Shown here piece by piece: positions 24,168 through 32,277 of a stretch of DNA of 32,277 nt. Position 1 is the first letter of the stretch. The number at the start of each line of letters is the position of its first letter. The translations under genes were made by a program, and so were the position numbers. The notes below the pieces were generated by a model. That model did not search any database, was not told the origin of the DNA, and saw nothing but the letters and a program-made list of their open reading frames with translations. This DNA is from Oscillospiraceae bacterium (GTDB lineage Bacteria > Bacillota > Clostridia > Oscillospirales > Oscillospiraceae). The stretch lies in the NCBI GenBank assembly GCA_902761055.1, contig CACWIS010000021.1:1-32277 (forward strand), given 5' to 3'.

Positions 24168-24364
24168 TAAGCATCCCTCCTCTCATAATCTTTGGTCTGA
24201 TAGAAGTGTTCATAGAAGAATTTGGTATCGATCCTTCCCTGAATCGTCTGAAATCCCATTTCCTGCATTTCCTTGTTAAGCTTTCTTATCAGCTTATAGG
24301 CGTAACTTTCAGAAACGCCGAGAATTTCCATAACATCTGCAACTCTCAAAAACATTTTTTCCAT
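24167..24364 (-). CDS. xis: Excisionase-type helix-turn-helix protein
   Basis: Product of 65 residues beginning MEKMFLRVADVMEILGVSESYAYKL, a MerR/excisionase-like winged helix, ending IDTKFFYEHFYQTKDYERRDA. It should steer the integrase to excision. The frame is open a further 59 codons upstream, but that part is Lys-rich, unlike the family, and an AAAGGAAAG ribosome site supports the start at 24364. The gap 24365-24719 holds the leader of this transcript, four operators and two divergent promoters. Confidence 0.82.
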   Translation of the reverse strand: MEKMFLRVADVMEILGVSESYAYKLIRKLNKEMQEMGFQTIQGRIDTKFFYEHFYQTKDYERRDA

Positions 24365-24573
24365 ACATTTCTTTCCTTTCTTTGGTTTCGTTTTTGTTGA
24401 TACTTCATTTGCCGTTTTCCTTTGACACTTTCCTGACGGGTAACCTCTGGGTTCGTTAGCCTTATAGACTGTTTTGGACTGCGCCGTTTTCGCTCCCTCC
24501 ATACGCTCGCTTTCGGTCCTCGCATACTTTTCCGGAGTCATATCTGTGTCTCAGACGATCATTCAGTTGTCAC

Positions 24574-24690
24574 TTAACATATTTGTTTAAGTTCATGGTT
24601 ATAATACTAAACATATTTGTTAAAGTCAAGTGAATTATTAAACATTTTTGTTTAATTGTTCTTGATTGTCCTAAACAAATATGTTAAGAT
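24574..24690. promoter_or_regulatory. Divergent xis/XRE promoters with four palindromic operators
   Basis: Operators resembling TTAAACATATTTGTTTAA lie at 24574-24590, 24608-24624, 24638-24655 and 24672-24687. The minus-strand promoter for xis-int-mobC is TTGACT (24624-24629), 17 bp, TATTAT (24601-24606). The plus-strand promoter for the XRE gene is TTGATT (24662-24667), 17 bp, TAAGAT (24685-24690). Operator 2 fills the spacer of the first and operator 4 that of the second, a repressor arrangement like a phage lysogeny switch. Confidence 0.82.
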
Positions 24691-24719
24691 AATCCCATCA
24701 AGCGAAAGGAGCCCTCACT

Positions 24720-25211
24720 ATGGCAATAGGAGAACGAATCCATTTCTTCCGTAGTAAACGCGGAATGACACAAAAATATGTAGGTGCACAGATCGGCTTT
24801 GATGAAAAATCTGCCGATGTCCGTATGGCTCAATATGAGAGCGAAAACCGTGTTCCAAAGGATAATCTTGTTCAGGCTATGGCTGAGCTTTTTGACGTAA
24901 AACCCGATGCCCTGAAGGTTCCCGATATCGACTCTTTCACAGGGCTTATTCATACCCTCTTCGCTATTGAAGATCGCTACGGTCTCAAGATTGAAAAGGC
25001 AGAAGACGGACAGCCTCAGCTTTATCTTGATTTAAGGAATAACCCTGGCAGCATGCAGTTTTATGACATGCTGATGGATTGGATGGATAAGTCCGAAGCA
25101 CTCAGATCCGGTCAGATCACCCAAGATGAATACGATGCCTGGAGATATCACTATCCAACCCCCGGTCAGACAACTCATTCACACTTTGAAACTGTTCCAC
25201 CCCAGGAATAA
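24720..25211 (+). CDS. XRE-family transcriptional regulator
   Basis: Product of 163 residues. The N-terminal helix-turn-helix is IGERIHFFRSKRGMTQKYVGAQIGF ... VRMAQYESENRVPKDNLVQAMAELFDV (residues 3-60). The C-terminal part is acidic and unassigned. It lies divergent from xis-int-mobC with four palindromes between, so it probably represses both its own gene and excision. The start follows AAAGGAG. It is the only element gene on the plus strand that I support. Confidence 0.9.
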   Translation: MAIGERIHFFRSKRGMTQKYVGAQIGFDEKSADVRMAQYESENRVPKDNLVQAMAELFDVKPDALKVPDIDSFTGLIHTLFAIEDRYGLKIEKAEDGQPQLYLDLRNNPGSMQFYDMLMDWMDKSEALRSGQITQDEYDAWRYHYPTPGQTTHSHFETVPPQE

Positions 25212-25264
25212 TCTGAGCAAATCCTATCTGAACGGTTTCTACCGGCTAACATAAAGGCAAAAAG

Positions 25265-25308
25265 AAAAGGCCTTGCTAAGCTATTCATTAGCTTAACAAG
25301 ACCTTTTT
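25265..25308 (+). terminator. Terminator after the XRE gene
   Basis: A long imperfect stem, AAAAGG.CTTG.TAAGCTA / TAGCTTA.CAAG.CCTTTTT, with a loop around TTCAT, followed by a T run. It lies about 55 bp after the XRE stop. The rest of 25212-25452 holds the right-end repeats and no gene. Confidence 0.75.
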
Positions 25309-25364
25309 AAATCTTTGCTGAAACCTCACCTGCTAACCTTTTGCATTACTCATAAATAATGCTC

Positions 25365-25394
25365 AGTTATCAAGTGTTATCATTTTGTTATCAA
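25365..25394. repeat. Right cluster of TGTTATCA repeats (putative Int arm sites)
   Basis: GTTATCA occurs three times, in AGTTATCA (25365), TGTTATCA (25375) and TGTTATCA (25386). The orientation is the same as that of the three copies near the left end. Confidence 0.6.
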
Positions 25395-25452
25395 ATCGCT
25401 TTTCCAAATCCCTGAAAGCCGCTTAAATACGGCATTCTTTGGACTTCGTTAA

Positions 25453-26982
25453 TTATTCATATTCCACGGTGGCGGGGGGCTTGGAGGTGACGTCGTAGAG
25501 CACGCGGTTGACGCCGCGCACCTCGTTGACGATGCGCACGGAAACGCGGTCGAGCAGTTCCCAGGGCAGGCGCGAGAACGCCGCCGTCATGAAGTCGCGG
25601 GTCTCCACGCTGCGCAGCGCGACCGCGTAGTCGTAGCTGCGGCCGTCGCCCATCACGCCGACCGAGCGCATGTTCGTCAGCGCGGCGAAATACTGGTCGG
25701 CGGCGATCCCGGCGCGGGCCATCTCCTCGCGGAAGATCGCGTCCGCCTCGCGCAGCAGAGCGAGCTTTTCCTCCGTGACCTCGCCGATCACGCGGATCGC
25801 GAGCCCCGGACCGGGGAAGGGCTGGCGGCTCACGAGCGCCTCGGGCAGACCGAGCTCGCGCCCGAGCTCCCTCACCTCGTCCTTGAACAGCAGGCGCAGC
25901 GGCTCGAGGATCTCCTTGAAGTCCACACAGTCCGGCAGTCCGCCGACGTTGTGGTGGCTCTTGATGACGGCGGCCTCGCCCTGACCGGATTCGATCACGT
26001 CGGGGTAGATCGTGCCCTGTACGAGGTAATCCACCGCGCCGATCTGATGCGCGACCTCTTCAAAGACGCGCACGAACTCCTCGCCGATGATCTTGCGCTT
26101 GCGCTCCGGCTCCTCCGCGCCCGCGAGACGCGCGAGGAAGCGCTCGGCGGCGTTGACGCGGATGAAATTCAGCGAGCGATGGGCAAAGGCGGCCTCGACC
26201 TCGTCGCCCTCGTTTTTGCGCATCAGGCCGTGGTCGACGAAGACGCAGCTGAGCTGATCGCCGACGGCCTCGCTCATCAGCGCAGCGGCCACGGAGGAGT
26301 CCACGCCGCCGGAGAGCGCCAGCAGGGCCTTTCCGTTGCCGACCTTCGCGCGGATCGCCTCGATCGCCTGCGTCTTGTAGTCCGCCATCGTCCAGTCGCC
26401 CGCGGCATGGCAAACACCGTAGAGGAAGTTGCGCAGCATATCGCGTCCCCGCTCGGTGTGCTCCACCTCCGGGTGGAACTGCACGCCGTAAAAGCGCCGC
26501 GCCTCGTCGCAGATCGCCGCCGTCGGGCAGGCCGCGCTGTGCGCGGCGAGCGAAAAGCCCGCCGGGATCGCGGCCATGTAATCGCCGTGGCTCATCCAGG
26601 TCACGCTCTCGCCGCCGATGCCCTCGAAGAGCGCGCAGGACGTGTCGAAGGCCGTCGGCGTCTTGCCGTACTCGCGCGCGGAATCGTCCTGCGCGGCCGT
26701 GACGCGCCCGCCGAGCAGCTGCGCCATCAGCTGGCAGCCGTAGCAGATGCCGAGAATCGGCACGCCCAGATCAAAGACGCCGGGGTCGACCGTCGGCGCG
26801 CTGGGGAGATACACGCTGTGCGGGCCGCCGGTGAAGATCAGGCCGATGGGATCGAAGCGGCGGATCTCGTCAAGCGTCATGCCGTGCGGATGCACCTCGC
26901 AGTAGACCTGCTGCTCGCGCACGCGCCGGGCGATGAGCTGGTTGTACTGTCCGCCGAAATCGAGGATCAAGACTTTCTGCAT
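25453..26982 (-). CDS. guaA: GMP synthase (glutamine-hydrolysing)
   Basis: Converts XMP to GMP using ATP and the amide of glutamine. The product is 509 residues. The class I amidotransferase domain has [22 protein letters not shown] (nucleophile Cys) and [11 protein letters not shown] (His, Glu). The ATP-pyrophosphatase domain has [14 protein letters not shown]. The dimerisation domain ends [10 protein letters not shown], the usual C-terminus. It follows pyrG by three bases. The element inserted in its last codons: the present end, GAATATGAATAA, is supplied partly by the element and keeps the protein sequence unchanged. The FGICYGCQ motif here is GICYGCQ, a normal variant. Confidence 0.97.
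   Translation of the reverse strand: MQKVLILDFGGQYNQLIARRVREQQVYCEVHPHGMTLDEIRRFDPIGLIFTGGPHSVYLPSAPTVDPGVFDLGVPILGICYGCQLMAQLLGGRVTAAQDDSAREYGKTPTAFDTSCALFEGIGGESVTWMSHGDYMAAIPAGFSLAAHSAACPTAAICDEARRFYGVQFHPEVEHTERGRDMLRNFLYGVCHAAGDWTMADYKTQAIEAIRAKVGNGKALLALSGGVDSSVAAALMSEAVGDQLSCVFVDHGLMRKNEGDEVEAAFAHRSLNFIRVNAAERFLARLAGAEEPERKRKIIGEEFVRVFEEVAHQIGAVDYLVQGTIYPDVIESGQGEAAVIKSHHNVGGLPDCVDFKEILEPLRLLFKDEVRELGRELGLPEALVSRQPFPGPGLAIRVIGEVTEEKLALLREADAIFREEMARAGIAADQYFAALTNMRSVGVMGDGRSYDYAVALRSVETRDFMTAAFSRLPWELLDRVSVRIVNEVRGVNRVLYDVTSKPPATVEYE
25457..25465. repeat. attR core of the element, in the guaA end
   Basis: TCATATTCC, identical to 16606-16614, encodes part of the last residues of GuaA (Glu-Tyr-Glu). 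The stop codon TAA just outside it comes from the element. Confidence 0.8.
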
Positions 26983-26985
26983 GCT

Positions 26986-28665
<1,680 letters not shown>

Positions 28666-28694
28666 TGCAAACGTACGTTATTCAAGACGGGAAA

Positions 28695-28757
28695 AGCATA
28701 CCACGCGCGGCGCCGCGGTGTCAAGGAAGCTCGCGGCTTTCCATACGCCGCGCGTAT
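28695..28757 (-). promoter_or_regulatory. pyrG promoter with perfect palindrome
   Basis: On the minus strand TTGACA (28719-28724), 18 bp, TATGCT (28695-28700, with TGG before it). ATACG-CCGCG-CGTAT (28743-28757, centre 28750) lies 50 bp upstream of the -10, preceded by TTTCC on the plus strand as at the amtB and glmS copies. Unlike asnB and glnA the promoter has a consensus -35. Confidence 0.68.
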
Positions 28758-28806
28758 CGCTGCCCCCATGCGTTCCGTATGGCTCCGCAGGGCGCGCCCG
28801 CGCCGC

Positions 28807-30315
28807 TCATTTCAGCTCGTAGAGCTTCGTGAACTTTTCCTCGAGGTAGTCGAGATAGTAATCCGCGTTCAGCCCCTCGCCGCTGATCGCGCGGATCCAC
28901 TCGTCGGGCGTCGTGAGCGAGGCGATCGGGAACACATGCTCGCACAGCCAGTCGCGCACGCGCCACAGCTCGCCCGCGCGCACGGCCGCGTCCACGTCGA
29001 GATCCCGCTTCATCGTGCGCAGGATCTGCGCGCCGTAGGCGTTGCCCAGCGCATAGGACGGGAAGTATCCGAAATACACGCCCGACCAGTGCACGTCCTG
29101 CAGGCAGCCCCGCGCGTCGTCCGGCACCTCGACGCCGAGGTACTCTTTGTACTTGGCGTTCCACAGCGCCGGGATCTCGTCGACGCTGATCTCGCCGTTG
29201 ACGAAGGCCTTTTCCAGCTCGTAGCGCACCAGGATATGCAGGCAGTAGCTCAGCTCGTCGGCCTCGGTGCGGATCAGGCTCGGCCGCGCGACGTTGACGG
29301 CCTCGTAGAGCTCGCGCTCGGAGACGTCGTCGAACACGCCGCCGGCGAGCTCGCGCAGCTTCGGCGCGACGAAGCCGATGAAGGCCTCGCTGCGGCCGAT
29401 CAGGTTTTCGTAAAAGCGCGAGATCGTCTCGTGCATCGCGTTGGACATATTGTCGGCGCAGTGCTCGTCGTAGAGCTCGCGCGGCTCGTTCTGCATGAAC
29501 AGCGCGTGCCCGCCCTCGTGCAGGGTCGTGAAGACGTTGGAGATGAAGCTGTCCTCGTGATAGTGCGTCGTCACGCGCACGTCGTCGGGACCGTAGTGGT
29601 CGGTGAAGGGGTGCTCGGTCGTCATCAGCACGAGCGCGCTCTTGCGCAGGCCCTCGAGCTCGAGCAGCCAGCGCGACATGGCCTCCTGCGCCGGGATCGG
29701 CACCGGGCGGGACATAAAGTCCTCGCGGATGGGCTTGCCCTCGGCGACGATCCGGCGCAGCAGCGGCACGATGCGCGCGCGCAGCGCGGCGAAGAAGGCG
29801 TCGAGCTGTTCGATGCCGCCCCCCTTCTCCATGTCGTCGAGGCAGCTGTCGTAGACCGTGGCCTTTTTCTCGTCGCGCAGCTCGACGGCGAGGCGCTGAT
29901 AGCGGATCAGCTCGCCGAGGCTGTCGCGGAAGAGCGAGAAGTCGTTGGCCTTCTTGGCCTTCAGCCACGCGCCGTAGGCCTTGTTCGAGGCGAGGTCCAT
30001 CTCGTAGTCGAGCTTGGCCGGAATGTTTTTGACCTTCGCGTAACGGTCGTAGAGATGCTCGACGGCCTTCCTCTGCACGGCCGTGAGCCCCTCGCCGTCC
30101 GCGTGCAGCTCCTCGAGCAGCCTGCCGTAGCGCGGCGCGTGCGTGAGCTTGTAGAGCCGCTTGCCGAGGATCGCCATATCCTCGCCGGCCTGTTCGATGC
30201 CCTCCTCGGGCGCGCAGCACTCCATGTCGAAGCCGACCTTGCCGACGCAGCGGGCATAGGCCTCGATCTCGTCGAGCCGGCGGGAGAGCTCCTTCCATTT
30301 CTGTTGATTGGTCAT
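28807..30315 (-). CDS. M32 family metallocarboxypeptidase
   Basis: Zinc carboxypeptidase of the Taq type that trims C-terminal residues from peptides in the cytosol. The product is 502 residues, the family size. The zinc motif is TLHEGGHALFMQN (HExxH form HEGGH, near residue 265), and downstream NAMHETISRFYENLIGRSEAF supplies the third ligand and catalytic environment. DDVRVTTHYHEDSFISNVFTTL is a further family block. The start follows AAAGGAT and is 20 bp after the nth stop, so both are probably one transcript. No terminator is visible between it and the pyrG promoter. Confidence 0.94.
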   Translation of the reverse strand: MTNQQKWKELSRRLDEIEAYARCVGKVGFDMECCAPEEGIEQAGEDMAILGKRLYKLTHAPRYGRLLEELHADGEGLTAVQRKAVEHLYDRYAKVKNIPAKLDYEMDLASNKAYGAWLKAKKANDFSLFRDSLGELIRYQRLAVELRDEKKATVYDSCLDDMEKGGGIEQLDAFFAALRARIVPLLRRIVAEGKPIREDFMSRPVPIPAQEAMSRWLLELEGLRKSALVLMTTEHPFTDHYGPDDVRVTTHYHEDSFISNVFTTLHEGGHALFMQNEPRELYDEHCADNMSNAMHETISRFYENLIGRSEAFIGFVAPKLRELAGGVFDDVSERELYEAVNVARPSLIRTEADELSYCLHILVRYELEKAFVNGEISVDEIPALWNAKYKEYLGVEVPDDARGCLQDVHWSGVYFGYFPSYALGNAYGAQILRTMKRDLDVDAAVRAGELWRVRDWLCEHVFPIASLTTPDEWIRAISGEGLNADYYLDYLEEKFTKLYELK

Positions 30316-30335
30316 CGTTCAATATCCTTTCACGG

Positions 30336-30971
30336 TCAGCCCGAGAAGTGCTGACAAAGATGCCGCACGCAGCAGCTCTCGCACAGCGGCCTGCGCGCGT
30401 CGCACACGGCGCGGCCGTGCAGCACCAGACAGTGGCAGAAATCGCTCGAGCGTTCCGGCGGCAGGACCCTGCGCAGCTCGCGCTCGATCTTCTCCGGCTC
30501 CTTGAGGCCGTCCACCAGCCCCATGCGGTTGGACAGACGGATGCAGTGCGTGTCCACGACGACCGCGCCCGGCGCGTGGAACACGTCGCCGAGGATCAGG
30601 TTCGCGGTCTTGCGCCCCACGCCGGGCAGCGCGGTCAGCTCCTCGATCGTGTCGGGCACCTTCCCGCCGTGCCCGGCGAGCAGCGCCTGCGCGCAGGCGA
30701 CGATGTCGCGGGCCTTCGCGCGGTAAAAGCCGCAGGAATGGACGTACTTCTCGACCTCCTCCACGTCGGCGGCGGCGAAGGCCTCCAGCGTCGGGAAGCG
30801 CGCGAAAAGCGCGGGCGTGATCCGGTTGACGCGCTCGTCCGTGCACTGGGCGGCCAGCCGCACGGAAAAGAGCAGCTCATAGTCCTTGCCGTAGTCGAGC
30901 GTGCAGCTCGCCTCGGGATATTCCGCCAGCAGCAGCCGGACGATCTCGTCGATCTGTTCCTGTGTTCTCAT
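30336..30971 (-). CDS. nth: Endonuclease III (base excision DNA glycosylase/AP lyase)
   Basis: Removes oxidised pyrimidines from DNA. The product is 211 residues. The helix-hairpin-helix LPGVGRKTANLIL contains the catalytic Lys, and VVVDTHCIRLSNRMG the catalytic Asp. The C-terminal 4Fe-4S cluster is C-x6-C-x2-C-x5-C (CDARRPLCESCCVRHLC); a further cysteine lies next to the third ligand. A consensus promoter lies just upstream, and the M32 gene follows in the same direction. Confidence 0.96.
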   Translation of the reverse strand: MRTQEQIDEIVRLLLAEYPEASCTLDYGKDYELLFSVRLAAQCTDERVNRITPALFARFPTLEAFAAADVEEVEKYVHSCGFYRAKARDIVACAQALLAGHGGKVPDTIEELTALPGVGRKTANLILGDVFHAPGAVVVDTHCIRLSNRMGLVDGLKEPEKIERELRRVLPPERSSDFCHCLVLHGRAVCDARRPLCESCCVRHLCQHFSG

Positions 30972-31002
30972 GGGCGTTCTCTCTTTCTGTCTTTCTGCCA
31001 GA

Positions 31003-31032
31003 AGTATACCCCGCCGCGCCGCGGCCTGTCAA
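31003..31032 (-). promoter_or_regulatory. Promoter of nth
   Basis: On the minus strand TTGACA (31027-31032), an 18-bp GC-rich spacer and TATACT (31003-31008). It abuts the terminator hairpin of the upstream gene. Confidence 0.8.
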
Positions 31033-31066
31033 CAAAAGCGGAGGCGTGCCGGGCACACCTCCGCTT
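31031..31066 (-). terminator. Terminator of the anchored Pro/Thr-linker protein gene
   Basis: AAGCGGAGG..GTGCC / GGCAC..CCTCCGCTT (31036-31066) forms a long stem with a one-base mismatch on each side. On the minus strand TTGTT follows. The U run is short, so termination may be partial. Confidence 0.7.
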
Positions 31067-31090
31067 GTTTCGTATGTTCCCGCCGCGGTC

Positions 31091-31771
31091 TCAGCGGCTG
31101 ACGGTGATCGTGCCGCCGCATTCCAGCGAGGGGATGTAGTTCCCGCCGATCGTGCCGTTGAACTGCCAGCTGACGTTGACGGACAGATTCGTCGCGGCGC
31201 CGGCCGGCGCGCGCACGGTGAAGTTCTGCGCGCCGAGATAGCTGGTGGCCAGCGTGGCCCCGTCATAGTCCACGGGCGCGGCGTCGATCGTCGAATACTG
31301 GCCGGCGACGCTGATCCCGAGCGGCACGACGCCGCTGTGCAGCGCGTAGGACAAGGCGTTGACGCGCACCGTCACGTTGACCGAATCGGCGTCGATGGCG
31401 GTCACGCTGCAGATCGCCTCGATGTCGACGCTGGTCCCGGTCAGGCTCTGGAAGCGGGTGCTCGCAAGCGAGTCGCCGTAATTGAAGGGCTGCACCTCGC
31501 TCGGCACGTCAAAAAGCGGCGCGGGCGTCGGCGTCGGGACGGGCGTGGGCTTGGGCGTCTCGACCGGCTTGGGCTTCGGCTTGGGCGTGATGAGCACGGC
31601 GGTCGGCTCCGGGGTCGGGACGGGGGTCGGCGTCGGGGCGGGGGTCACGGCGGGAGCGGGCTCCTCCGGCGCGTACTGCGGGTCCTTGCTGACGATCCAC
31701 GAGCAGACCAGCGCGACGGCGAGCAGCAATATGATAATGATGAGCACAGCTTTGATCTTACCGGCAGTCAT
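31091..31771 (-). CDS. Membrane-anchored extracytoplasmic protein with Pro/Thr linker
   Basis: Product of 226 residues that I do not recognise. One membrane helix spans residues about 7-27 (IKAVLIIIILLLAVALVCSWIV). Residues about 33-85 are a linker of TPAPTPTPVPTPEPT and KPKPKP type repeats, as in wall-spanning spacers. The C-terminal domain (about 90-226) is beta-rich, with IEAICSVTAIDADSVNVTVRVNALSY at its front and VNVSWQFNGTIGG near the end. The start follows AAAGGACT. The gene stands alone between two terminators. Function is unknown; a surface-exposed domain held beyond the wall is the likely layout. Confidence 0.78.
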   Translation of the reverse strand: MTAGKIKAVLIIIILLLAVALVCSWIVSKDPQYAPEEPAPAVTPAPTPTPVPTPEPTAVLITPKPKPKPVETPKPTPVPTPTPAPLFDVPSEVQPFNYGDSLASTRFQSLTGTSVDIEAICSVTAIDADSVNVTVRVNALSYALHSGVVPLGISVAGQYSTIDAAPVDYDGATLATSYLGAQNFTVRAPAGAATNLSVNVSWQFNGTIGGNYIPSLECGGTITVSR

Positions 31772-31806
31772 GCGATCAGTCCTTTCCGGGAAAAGTCTGT
31801 AGGTTC

Positions 31807-31835
31807 ATTATACAGCGCGGCGGCGAAAAAGTCCA
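31807..31835 (-). promoter_or_regulatory. Promoter of the anchored Pro/Thr-linker protein gene
   Basis: On the minus strand TGGACT (31830-31835), 17 bp, TATAAT (31807-31812), 36 bp before the start codon. Confidence 0.75.
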
Positions 31836-31890
31836 CGCCGGCGGAAAAAGTTTTAGATTCCTTAATATTCGCGCGCATTCGCGGCGCGGC

Positions 31891-31927
31891 AAAAAAGCTC
31901 CCGGTCTTTTCAGACCGGGAGCTTTTT
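31891..31927 (-). terminator. Terminator after rplA
   Basis: AGCTCCCGGTCT / AGACCGGGAGCT with loop TTTC, flanked by A6 and T6. It lies 17 bp after the rplA stop on the minus strand and is a strong intrinsic terminator. Confidence 0.93.
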
Positions 31928-31944
31928 TGATCGCAGAGAGATCC

Positions 31945-32277
31945 TTACAGCTGCTTCTGGGCGTTGATCTTGACGCCGGGGCCCATCGTGGAGGCCGTGA
32001 CGCAGGAGCGGATATACTGGCCCTTGGCGGTGGCGGGCTTCGCCTTGATGATGGCGGTGATCAGGGCGGTGTAGTTCTCAAAGAGCTTCTCCGCGCCGAA
32101 GCTGACCTTGCCGATGGGGCAGTGGATGATGTTGGTCTTGTCCAGACGGTACTCGACCTTACCGGCTTTCGCCTCGCTGATGGCCTGGGCGATGTTCGGG
32201 GTGACCGTGCCGGCCTTCGGGGACGGCATCAGGCCCTTCGGGCCGAGGATCTTACCGAGACGGCCGACGGTGCCCAT
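31945..32277 (-). CDS. rplA: 50S ribosomal protein L1, C-terminal part
   Basis: The last 110 codons of L1, which binds 23S rRNA at the L1 stalk and often represses its own operon. [22 protein letters not shown], the [21 protein letters not shown] block and [10 protein letters not shown]-type ending ([13 protein letters not shown]) are diagnostic. The first Met in the window is internal; about half of the protein lies beyond the window edge. A terminator follows directly, so L1 is last in its transcript here. Confidence 0.96.
   Translation of the reverse strand: MGTVGRLGKILGPKGLMPSPKAGTVTPNIAQAISEAKAGKVEYRLDKTNIIHCPIGKVSFGAEKLFENYTALITAIIKAKPATAKGQYIRSCVTASTMGPGVKINAQKQL

Larger units (their letters stand above)
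16606..25465. mobile_element. Integrative mobilizable element in the guaA 3' end
   Basis: An AT-rich block inside a GC-rich chromosome, bounded by the 9-bp direct repeat TCATATTCC (16606-16614 and 25457-25465). The right copy is the end of guaA. It contains, on the minus strand, xis, int and mobC, a broken replication ATPase, a small conserved ORF, a MobV relaxase with an upstream candidate oriT, and cargo genes. A divergent XRE regulator lies at the right end. There are no mating-pair genes, so transfer would depend on a helper. The 3' end of guaA is a known integration hotspot for genomic islands. Three TGTTATCA-type repeats lie near each end. Confidence 0.9.

Noticed and set aside
24365-24541. 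N-terminal extension of xis
   Set aside because: The added 59 residues are Lys-rich and unlike excisionases; a ribosome site fits the start at 24364.
28767-28782. ATGCG-TTC-CGTAT next to the pyrG box as a second box
   Set aside because: The spacer is 3 instead of 5, which breaks the T-N11-A geometry, and one arm has a mismatch.

Overview
The window is a high-GC bacterial chromosome segment interrupted by one AT-rich mobile element. The host looks like an anaerobic Clostridia-type Firmicute. Evidence: a tRNA-sensing T-box leader, indolepyruvate:ferredoxin oxidoreductase, type III glutamine synthetase, an M32 carboxypeptidase and Gram-positive style promoters and ribosome binding sites. No genus can be named from the sequence.

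Layout. 1-1168: end of uridine kinase, then thymidine kinase. 1212-3544: iorAB on the minus strand. 3670-6637: three translationally coupled genes of unknown role (DUF4230 protein, membrane protein, secreted repeat/Big2 protein). 6718-9321: a LysR regulator and asnB, the latter behind an Asn-type T-box. 9872-15782: an AmtB-GlnB fusion, glmS and type III glutamine synthetase. 15783-16111: a terminator and a probable tiny transcript with a 20-residue ORF. 16112-16609: a GNAT acetyltransferase. 16606-25465: an integrative mobilizable element inserted in the 3' end of guaA. 25453-28587: pyrG-guaA. 28807-30971: nth and the M32 peptidase. 31091-31771: an anchored protein with a Pro/Thr linker. 31945-32277: end of rplA.

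Without the element, asnB, amtB-glnB, glmS, glnA, GNAT, guaA and pyrG would be contiguous: an ammonium/glutamine island holding the transporter, the glutamine-making enzyme and four glutamine-using amidotransferases. Three perfect ATACG-N5-CGTAT palindromes lie upstream of asnB, glnA and pyrG, and weaker versions upstream of amtB, glmS and the tiny transcript. The spacing fits the T-N11-A box of LysR-type regulators. At asnB, glnA and the tiny transcript, box centre and -10 hexamer are exactly 54 bp apart, with an extended -10 and no good -35. I read this as a previously unrecognised nitrogen/glutamine regulon, with the LysR protein beside asnB as an obvious but unproven candidate regulator.

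The element (about 8.85 kb) carries xis, int, mobC, a MobV relaxase, a candidate oriT, a replication ATPase broken by an internal deletion, an XRE regulator with four operators, and cargo. The cargo is an AlbA_2/HATPase/winged-helix regulator, a MazG-like pyrophosphohydrolase, an ASCH protein and a tandem GNAT acetyltransferase behind a possible leader-peptide attenuator. The 9-bp att repeat lets the pre-insertion junction be rebuilt: guaA ended in GAGTGA and overlapped the start codon of the GNAT gene now 8.8 kb away.
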